5,599 nt of DNA from an uncultured Spirochaetia bacterium (GTDB lineage: Bacteria > Spirochaetota > CALGPD01), in assembly GCA_937960625.1 (NCBI GenBank), contig CALGPD010000467.1, positions 1 to 5,599 on the forward strand, in the 5' to 3' direction. The number at the start of each line of letters is the position of its first letter. Positions within the stretch are counted from its first letter, which is position 1. Below are positions 1 to 5,301 of this stretch, in pieces. The notes under the pieces were generated by a model. That model was not told the DNA's origin, ran no database searches, and saw only the letters and a program-made list of their open reading frames with translations. The translations under genes and the position numbers were made by a program.

Positions 1-45
1 TATTGATATAGTACACAATAAAATTGAAAATATTTTAAAAAGTTC

Positions 46-74
46 TTGCAAATAAATTCTAATTGATATAAAAT
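46..74 (+). promoter_or_regulatory. Possible sigma70-type promoter facing right
   Basis: TTGCAA at 46-51 and TAAAAT at 69-74 are separated by 17 bases, so each box is close to consensus and the spacing is ideal. Transcription would begin near 81 and run into the hairpin at 181-213, giving an RNA of roughly 135 bases with no large reading frame. In sequence this AT-rich such matches also arise by chance, so this is a candidate only. Confidence 0.35.
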
Positions 75-180
75 TGTACTATAACTTATAGTAATTTTGG
101 CTTCCTAATTCTTGAGTACAAAATTACTTAAAACAGAGACTCCTTATAAGGCGATTTATGCCCATTGAGGCAAAGGACAC

Positions 181-213
181 TAAAGCCGGAAAACAGAGGT
201 TATTCCGGCTTTA
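181..213. terminator. Strong stem-loop, probable (bidirectional) terminator
   Basis: TAAAGCCGGAA (181-191) is perfectly complementary to TTCCGGCTTTA (203-213), an 11-bp stem with a GC core. The 11-base loop can close further (AAC/GTT) around AGAG with one bulged A. It begins 21 bases beyond the stop of the minus-strand lipoprotein gene, the expected place for that gene's terminator, although the T-tract on that side is weak (TTTAGTGTCC). On the plus strand the stem is followed by TTTAATTTATT, so it can also end transcripts arriving from the left. Confidence 0.7.
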
Positions 214-234
214 ATTTATTAAACAAATTTCTTA

Positions 235-1593
235 TTACTCCGCATAAACCCGTTTGGTTATTTTTTGTTTTTTTACAGAAATAATATAGTTCCGCATTTT
301 TCTTAACATAAACAAAGCTTTTCCCAGGCGTTTTGCTATTCCAATGCGCCCTGTTTCTATGCACATATACCAGCGTTTTTTTCTTGAAAAATAAACAGAC
401 ATACTCCCATCATTCGGCACTCTTTTGTTATCCTGCAAGATTACATTTATACCCTGACTTTTAAAATAATTAAAATCTTTTTTGCGTATAACGTAAACAA
501 AATCCGCGTGCCAGCTTCTCCATTTTTTATACCATCTGCTTGCTATCCGGTATCGGTTTCTCCCCCTAAATATATCTCTAACCCAAAACAGCCCCTGATT
601 ATCATGAACTCCCACAATAGGGTCAGGAGAAACCATTGCAAGGTATTTATAAAAAAAGGAAATTTTCCAAACTGCATTTTTTATATGATTTGCGTATTTT
701 CTCCAATACCAGATATTATTAGCCCAAAATTTCCTTATATATCCTACTTTTAGGAATTCATTTTTAATTGTGCGCCGGTCAGTGTAAATTCTGTTTGCAT
801 CCAGTGCAAAAGGAAAACGTTTCACTTTATATATTAAATAACGGATTCTTGCGGTAAAATGTTTTCCGTCGCTGATAAAAAGAAATGCCCTGCCGCCGTA
901 TTTATTTATATGCTTTTTTAAAGCTATGTAAGCTGTTAATTCGTTGGGATGAACGAAAAAATACGTTATATCAGAACCGGGTTTAATCAACTGTTCTACA
1001 AAAACAACGCTTCTACCCATTTTAAAAGGGATGAGGTTTTTAACCGGGATTTTCAGCTTTTTTGAAACATACAGCAGCCTGCGTTTTATCCATAGCAATT
1101 TTATTCTATAAGTTACTCTTTTTCCTATTTTATATGAAATGTATTTAGTCCGGTAATTTTTTGTCTTATAAATAAATTTTTTGATTTTTATACCAGGTTT
1201 TTGTTTCTTCTTGCTAATCTGAATTTTCTTTTTGACAGGTTTGGTCTTTTTATTTTCCGTTGTTTTCGTTAATTTTTGTTTTTTTTCAGGTTTAAGTTTT
1301 TTCCCAACCATGACTTTTTTAGTTTTAGGTTGTTTTTTTACTTTATTTACAGGTTTTTTTTTATAAACAATTTTTTTCTTAACGCCACGCTGTTTTTGCT
1401 TTTTTGTTTCCGGCTTGAGATTGGTTTTAACAAATTTTTTCTTTTTTACAATAATATTAGAACGTATTTTTTTCTTTTGGCTTATCCGTGATTTTTTACT
1501 TTCCGGCTTTTGTTTTTTACGGGAAATATTATTCTTCTGGCCTGAGCATGATAGTATAAATATTAAACATAAAACAACGGATATTTTTTTCAT
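235..1593 (-). CDS. Lysine-rich lipoprotein with a putative M14/AstE-like zinc hydrolase domain
   Basis: This is a 452-residue protein. Residues 1-16 form a lipoprotein signal peptide: KK, a hydrophobic core, then I-L-S-Cys16, a permissive lipobox of the kind tolerated in spirochaetes. Residues 21-150 are low-complexity and about 40% lysine, with R, Q, P and T. Residues 165-200 faintly resemble a degenerate LysM repeat. The folded C-terminal part (about 205-435) holds H215-P-N-E218, D265-A-N-R268, V-H330-D-N and E413-T-G. These match in order and spacing the HxxE zinc motif, DLNR substrate-binding motif, third zinc ligand His and catalytic Glu of M14-type AstE/AspA carboxypeptidases. I infer a membrane-anchored zinc amidase or carboxypeptidase, perhaps acting on cell-wall peptides; the substrate is unknown. 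The lysine arm could bind peptidoglycan or other anionic polymers. AAAGG (1600-1604) lies six bases before the ATG. The gene follows the receptor gene by 81 bases on the same strand. Lipoprotein status is fairly sure; enzyme class is moderate. Confidence 0.8.
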   Translation of the reverse strand: MKKISVVLCLIFILSCSGQKNNISRKKQKPESKKSRISQKKKIRSNIIVKKKKFVKTNLKPETKKQKQRGVKKKIVYKKKPVNKVKKQPKTKKVMVGKKLKPEKKQKLTKTTENKKTKPVKKKIQISKKKQKPGIKIKKFIYKTKNYRTKYISYKIGKRVTYRIKLLWIKRRLLYVSKKLKIPVKNLIPFKMGRSVVFVEQLIKPGSDITYFFVHPNELTAYIALKKHINKYGGRAFLFISDGKHFTARIRYLIYKVKRFPFALDANRIYTDRRTIKNEFLKVGYIRKFWANNIWYWRKYANHIKNAVWKISFFYKYLAMVSPDPIVGVHDNQGLFWVRDIFRGRNRYRIASRWYKKWRSWHADFVYVIRKKDFNYFKSQGINVILQDNKRVPNDGSMSVYFSRKKRWYMCIETGRIGIAKRLGKALFMLRKMRNYIISVKKQKITKRVYAE

Positions 1594-1594
1594 C

Positions 1595-1649
1595 TTTTAC
1601 CTTTATTAACAATTTTAACCTTTAACTATTATCGCAAAAAAAGGTAAAA
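1595..1649 (-). promoter_or_regulatory. Inverted repeat covering the lipoprotein gene's ribosome binding site
   Basis: On the plus strand TTTTACCTTT (1595-1604) and AAAGGTAAAA (1640-1649) are perfect 10-base reverse complements, 35 bases apart. The first arm is the complement of the Shine-Dalgarno AAAGG and the bases just before the ATG. In an mRNA reading through from the receptor gene the arms could pair and hide the ribosome binding site. The arms are seen directly; the regulatory role is inferred. Confidence 0.4.
1628..1636 (-). promoter_or_regulatory. Possible extended -10 promoter for the lipoprotein gene
   Basis: Read on the minus strand the sequence is TGCGATAAT, that is TG-N followed by GATAAT, an extended -10 box with five of six consensus bases. 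No good -35 is present at 16-18 bases, as is usual for extended -10 promoters. Transcription would start near 1621, inside the inverted repeat at 1595-1649, so this transcript would lack the upstream arm and leave the ribosome binding site free. Confidence 0.35.
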
Positions 1650-1674
1650 ACTTTATATTTTAATAGTGTATGTT

Positions 1675-4600
1675 TTAATATTCAAGGCCTATGATTGTGA
1701 TGTCATCGTTTATGCCCGGCTCACCAATCCAGTCATAAATCTTTGTTACTATGGCTTGAATAATTTCGTTAATGTTTTTATCTGAATTATTTTTAAATAC
1801 TTCGATTACCCGTTCTTCTCCCAATTCCTCAAGATCATCGTTAAATTCCTCATACATACCGTCAGAAAAAACGAATATTTTATCACCTTTTTCAATTTTT
1901 CTGCTGTATAATTTGAAACTTGCCGTTGGAATTGCACCGAGCAAGAAACCTGAACCTTCAAGAATTTCAAATTTTTTACCGGTAATTAAATACGGCGGCG
2001 GATGCCCTGCAATTGAATAAAGTATTTTTCCTTTGTTAAAATCAAAATCTATTATAATTGAAGTGAAGTATACATTTAAATTATAATATTCTTCAACGTA
2101 TTTTTTGTTTAACATTCTCATTATTTCATTTGGAGCAATTGCTCTGGTTTTTATTTTGTCATATGTGCCTTTTATTAACATGGTTATAAGCGCTGCCTGC
2201 ACACCATGCCCTGTTGCGTCCGCTATAAAAATCCTGAAATAATTTTTTTTCGTTTCAAAAACATCATAGATGTCTCCTCCAACCTGAATCATGGGTTTGA
2301 AGTAAACATCAATATTCAATCCGGGAAATTCATCAAAATTTTTGGGAACAATATTTAACTGGATTTTTTCAGCCATCATTAAGTCTTCTGTTATAATATT
2401 TGTCTTATTATTAAGTTCTTCCAACGTGTTTTTTAAGTTTTGTTCTGAATTCCGCCTGTATAAAAATGAACCTATCATATTCGATGCTGTGTTCAATAGT
2501 TGAATATCTTCCTCATTCCATTTTTTGTTGCCTTGTAAATCGTAAAACCCGATAAAACCATACCATTTTCCGCCTGTAAAAATCGGCAGAAATAAAAATG
2601 ATTTAATACCCTGATCAAAGAATTTTTTATAAGTTTTTTTATCAAGAGTATTTTCGTTTCCAATAATTCTCTTTCCGGTTTCCATTTCTTTTTGCCAATC
2701 AGGACACATTGAATACTGCATATCCTTTAAAAATTCGTTATCTTTTAATGAAGAGACATTTTCCGCGCTGATTTCATGAGTGAATTTGGCCCTAAGTTCA
2801 TCACCGTCTGAATAGTTAATATAAATAAAGGCTGTATCTGTATCAGAAGCATTTAATAAATAATTCAACGATAAATTTATCGCGTCTTCCTGCTCAATAA
2901 TTGCAAGCAAAGATCTGGAACACATTGCAAGAGCTTCTTCATAACGTAAACGTTCAAGTATACGCTTTTCATTTCTTCTCCGCTCTGTCACATCTTTGAT
3001 GATAACAACAACGGCTTTACTCTCGCCGTATTTTATAGGATTACCGGAGACCATTGCTTCCTTAATTTCTCCGCTTTTGGTTTTGAATATCAATTCCTTA
3101 TCAATCTGTATTTTTTCGTTATTTTCAACTTTTTTTTCGTTTGCCTTTTTTATATTGAAATATTGATTTTTATCTTCAAATAATTCATAAATACGTTTAT
3201 TGCAGAATTCATCATCAGAATACTCAAAATATTCCCTCATCGCGTTATTTACAAAAAGTATTTTATCATCCCCGGGGTTAAAAATAAAAATAGGATTTGA
3301 GGCTCCTTCAACAAGATTTCTAAATTTTTCTTCAGATTGAATTAAAGCGCTTTCGGTTATTTTTCTTTCCATATAAGCGCCGATTATTTCACTCGCAGTT
3401 AAAAGCATGCGTACTTCTTTGCCGTCCCAGAGTTTATCCTTTTTTTTATTTTCAAATGAAATAAATCCATGCCAGTTTCCCGCAACCCAAACCGGGAGAA
3501 TTAAAACGGATAAAACTTTTTTGCTTTCAAAGAAATTTTTGATGTTGTGGTCAAGTTTTTTTACGCTGTTATGAATTATCATTCCGTTTGACAGGGTTTC
3601 ATCAATATGCAGAAATTTTTCATCATAGGAATATATATTATTTTCTGGAACCCTACAATGATAACTGTCATCAAAACAACCGCAGTAGGTTAATTCGGCA
3701 ACGAGTTTTCCGTTGCTGTCCTTTTTATTTTCATAAATACAGATTTGTTCGGACATGGAAATATCAAACAAAAAATTCACAGCCATGTCAATTGCTTCGC
3801 TGTAATCCTGAGACGAAAGCAAAGCCTGCGTAAACATTTGAAGAGCTTCTTCGTGATTTAATCTTTTAGTAAGCTCATGGGTTCTTTTGTCTATAAGTTT
3901 GTCAATGTCTTCAATTTTTCTGCCAAGCATTGACCTTTCTTGTTCAAGCCGTTCTTCTTTTTTTGCAATGCGTTTTTTATAATAAAATCCAAAAATTACC
4001 GCGATTAACACCAGAATTAAAGCTATGAAAGGAGTGATAAATTTCCAGATATTACGTTCTTTGGCATATCCGGTTAAGAAATATTTCCTGTAAGTTTTGT
4101 AATAAAACGAATCTTTGTCTTTTTTTAACTTTTCGATGTGTTTATCTATTGTGTTTAAAAAGTATTTGTTTCTGCCTTGTTTTGCCGCGTAAACGAGATT
4201 TATCGGGCTGAATATTACCGGTGTACGTTTTAAACCGTATTTTTCTTCGTTTCCCGGAGCGTTTAAAATGCTCACAGCGCCGGCAAAAATTTTACCTTCG
4301 GATACTGCTTTAAAGATTTCTTTAAAATTATTGTAGTTTTTATATTTAAGTTTTATTCTAAAACTTTTAGCAAGGAGTTTAAAGTTTTTTGCGAATATAT
4401 CTCCCTGCACTATGCCCACAGTTTTATTTTTTAAATCAAGAAGGCCGGTGCTTTTCGTCGCGCGTTTAACAAATAACTGGCCGTAATACGTAAGTAAAAC
4501 GGTTTTGTTAAAATCCAAAAACTCGTCCCGCTGTTCGGAATAGGCAATGCCAACGAGTATATCGATTTTTTCGTCTTTTAATAATTTCATGCACTGTGAA

Positions 4601-4806
4601 AAGCTTTTTTTCACATAAGTAAATTTCCAGTTTTCTTTATCCGCGATACGCTGGATAATGTCCACGGCAAACCCGGACGCTTTATGGTTTTTCGCAAAAA
4701 TAATTGGCGGGTTATGGTAAATACCGATTTTATACGTTTTTTTATTATCAGCGAACAAATTTAAACTAAATATAAATAATAATATAAAAGAAACTATACT
4801 CTTCAT
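1675..4806 (-). CDS. Membrane receptor phosphatase: SBP_bac_3 - TM - GAF - PAS - GAF - SpoIIE/PP2C
   Basis: This 1043-residue protein is an RsbU-like receptor serine/threonine phosphatase. Residues 1-19 are a signal peptide. Residues 24-245 are a periplasmic family-3 solute-binding domain (YKIGIYHNPPIIF, ASGFAVDIIQRIA, IAYSEQR93). Residues 254-276 form the membrane helix, followed by a charged signalling helix to about 318. A GAF-like domain (about 319-482), a PAS domain (about 491-610, ending in IIKDVTERR) and a second GAF-like domain (about 622-785) follow. The C-terminus (about 808-1043) is a SpoIIE/PP2C phosphatase with VGGD845IYD, D863ATGHG, AGHPPP, SD982G and ND1034D, so all metal-binding aspartates are present. 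No histidine kinase, GGDEF or response-regulator domain occurs. By family, the target is probably a phosphorylated STAS anti-sigma antagonist, but none is nearby. The ATG is the only plausible start: an in-frame TAA lies four codons upstream and no Shine-Dalgarno is present. The domain assignment is confident; ligand and target are unknown. Confidence 0.93.
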   Translation of the reverse strand: MKSIVSFILLFIFSLNLFADNKKTYKIGIYHNPPIIFAKNHKASGFAVDIIQRIADKENWKFTYVKKSFSQCMKLLKDEKIDILVGIAYSEQRDEFLDFNKTVLLTYYGQLFVKRATKSTGLLDLKNKTVGIVQGDIFAKNFKLLAKSFRIKLKYKNYNNFKEIFKAVSEGKIFAGAVSILNAPGNEEKYGLKRTPVIFSPINLVYAAKQGRNKYFLNTIDKHIEKLKKDKDSFYYKTYRKYFLTGYAKERNIWKFITPFIALILVLIAVIFGFYYKKRIAKKEERLEQERSMLGRKIEDIDKLIDKRTHELTKRLNHEEALQMFTQALLSSQDYSEAIDMAVNFLFDISMSEQICIYENKKDSNGKLVAELTYCGCFDDSYHCRVPENNIYSYDEKFLHIDETLSNGMIIHNSVKKLDHNIKNFFESKKVLSVLILPVWVAGNWHGFISFENKKKDKLWDGKEVRMLLTASEIIGAYMERKITESALIQSEEKFRNLVEGASNPIFIFNPGDDKILFVNNAMREYFEYSDDEFCNKRIYELFEDKNQYFNIKKANEKKVENNEKIQIDKELIFKTKSGEIKEAMVSGNPIKYGESKAVVVIIKDVTERRRNEKRILERLRYEEALAMCSRSLLAIIEQEDAINLSLNYLLNASDTDTAFIYINYSDGDELRAKFTHEISAENVSSLKDNEFLKDMQYSMCPDWQKEMETGKRIIGNENTLDKKTYKKFFDQGIKSFLFLPIFTGGKWYGFIGFYDLQGNKKWNEEDIQLLNTASNMIGSFLYRRNSEQNLKNTLEELNNKTNIITEDLMMAEKIQLNIVPKNFDEFPGLNIDVYFKPMIQVGGDIYDVFETKKNYFRIFIADATGHGVQAALITMLIKGTYDKIKTRAIAPNEIMRMLNKKYVEEYYNLNVYFTSIIIDFDFNKGKILYSIAGHPPPYLITGKKFEILEGSGFLLGAIPTASFKLYSRKIEKGDKIFVFSDGMYEEFNDDLEELGEERVIEVFKNNSDKNINEIIQAIVTKIYDWIGEPGINDDITIIGLEY

Positions 4807-4814
4807 GTTAAGAA

Positions 4815-4838
4815 TATTTTACAGATTATTGTAAAATA
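4815..4838. promoter_or_regulatory. Perfect inverted repeat, candidate operator in the receptor promoter
   Basis: TATTTTACA (4815-4823) and TGTAAAATA (4830-4838) are perfect 9-base reverse complements separated by six bases. The repeat covers the -10 box and spacer of the receptor promoter and touches the edge of the -35, the classic position for a repressor operator. It would lie upstream of the transcription start, so it is unlikely to act as an RNA hairpin. The binding protein is not identifiable. Confidence 0.5.
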
Positions 4839-4843
4839 GTCAA
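4816..4843 (-). promoter_or_regulatory. Sigma70-type promoter of the receptor gene, probably giving a leaderless mRNA
   Basis: Read on the minus strand, TTGACT (4843 to 4838) and TAAAAT (4821 to 4816) each match the consensus in five of six bases, with a 16-base spacer. Only nine bases (4815-4807) separate the -10 box from the ATG at 4806, so the predicted start is at or within a few bases of the start codon. That fits the absence of any Shine-Dalgarno sequence. Confidence 0.6.
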
Positions 4844-4916
4844 TCATTTTATTGTTCCTGTTTGTTTTATTGCAAAAATGTTATTTAGGAAATCCCCCGG
4901 CTTGTTTATTTATAAC

Positions 4917-5115
4917 GAGACTGCTTCGTCACTTGCGTTCCTCGCAGAGACGTAGGCTTGTGATATAAGCGGAATAAGCCCAAGGGTTTAGGTCAGTGCG
5001 AGTGACAACGAAAGAAGCACCCATTCATAGTCATTGCGAGCGACAGCGAAGCAATCCCACATGGTGTTGCTTTTGGAACGAGACTGCTTCGTCGCGAGTG
5101 CTCCCCTCAGTGACG
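4917..5115. repeat. Cluster of four degenerate short palindromic repeats (GTCATTGCGAG...GAAGCAATC type)
   Basis: Four related units of about 30-36 bases lie here: 4917-4952 (reverse), 4992-5022 (forward), 5030-5058 (forward) and 5080-5115 (reverse). The forward unit starts GTCATTGCGAGCGACAGCGA and ends GAAGCAATCCC; reverse units read GAGACTGCTTCGTC onward. The two reverse units share the exact 17 bases AACGAGACTGCTTCGTC (4914-4930 and 5077-5093). Units 1+2 and 3+4 form two imperfect inverted pairs; the loop of the first contains a GGCTT/AAGCC stem (4955-4959, 4976-4980). The segment is clearly richer in GC than its surroundings. Units of this type are dispersed between genes in many bacterial genomes and resemble small non-autonomous elements. 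No transposase is present. Confidence 0.75.
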
Positions 5116-5236
5116 TTGGCTGTAGCCATTAGTGAAGTAATACCCGGCCAAGCAATTCCGTTAGGTATATCGCCTCAAAATCAATATCATCTCTTGGCTG
5201 TCTTTACAACTTTTTATATCTTTCAGAAAAAAATGC

Positions 5237-5267
5237 TTGAAAAATTCAGGGGGGGGTAATGTACAAA
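5237..5267 (+). promoter_or_regulatory. Candidate promoter with a G8 tract in its spacer
   Basis: TTGAAA (5237-5242) could be a -35 and TACAAA (5262-5267) a weak -10, with a 19-base spacer that includes eight consecutive G (5249-5256). The start codon of the downstream gene is at 5302. A run of eight G is striking in such AT-rich DNA. The boxes are only moderate matches. Confidence 0.35.
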
Positions 5268-5301
5268 TGAATAAATATTTGATTAAAGAGGTTTTTAATT
5301 T

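Larger units (their letters stand above)
1..234. other. Non-coding region downstream of the minus-strand lipoprotein gene
   Basis: No convincing gene is visible here. The region holds a possible plus-strand promoter (46-74), a near-perfect palindrome with arms ACTATAA / TTATAGT at 78-92, the 10-base palindrome CCTTATAAGG at 142-151, and the hairpin at 181-213. Two short direct repeats occur exactly 60 bases apart: ATTGATATA at 2-10 and 62-70, and AAAACAGAG at 130-138 and 190-198. One plus-strand frame is open from base 2 to a TAA at 53-55 and could be the tail of a gene entering from the left, but 17 codons are too few to decide. Confidence 0.6.
4844..5301. other. Long intergenic region between the receptor gene and the plus-strand gene
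   Basis: Apart from the repeat cluster (4917-5115) and the candidate promoter (5237-5267), nothing here looks coding. Positions 4844-4913 and 5116-5236 are AT-rich spacer, with a small GGCT/AGCC palindrome at 5117-5128. A plus-strand open frame at 4996-5259 runs through the repeat units and is judged spurious. Confidence 0.6.

Noticed and set aside
2..55. Possible C-terminal tail of a plus-strand gene entering from the left
   Set aside because: The frame is open for 17 codons to a TAA at 53-55 and reads plausibly, but it is too short to separate from chance without sequence to the left.
162..180. Resemblance of GAGGCAAAGGACA to part of a glycine riboswitch
   Set aside because: Only this short stretch is similar; the paired stems and the other conserved blocks of the aptamer are absent, and no glycine-related gene follows.
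508..753. Plus-strand open frame opposite the hydrolase-like domain
   Set aside because: It is antisense to a well-supported gene and has atypical composition.
1276..1609. Two plus-strand open frames rich in Phe
   Set aside because: They are the antisense of the lysine-rich stalk: poly-A codons read as poly-T give Phe. There is no ribosome site and no family resemblance.
1772..2020. Plus-strand open frame opposite the PP2C domain
   Set aside because: It is antisense to the conserved catalytic phosphatase region.
1675..2385. C-terminal part of the receptor as a histidine kinase
   Set aside because: There are no H-box, N-box or G-box motifs; VGGD, DATGHG, AGHPPP, SDG and NDD identify a SpoIIE/PP2C phosphatase instead.
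3588..3833. Plus-strand open frame opposite the first GAF-like domain
   Set aside because: It is antisense to a clear domain and has no ribosome site or recognisable motif.
4996..5259. Plus-strand open frame of 87 codons
   Set aside because: It runs through the palindromic repeats, has the peptide signature (SHCERQRSNP) that this repeat type produces in random frames, lacks a ribosome binding site and resembles no protein family.
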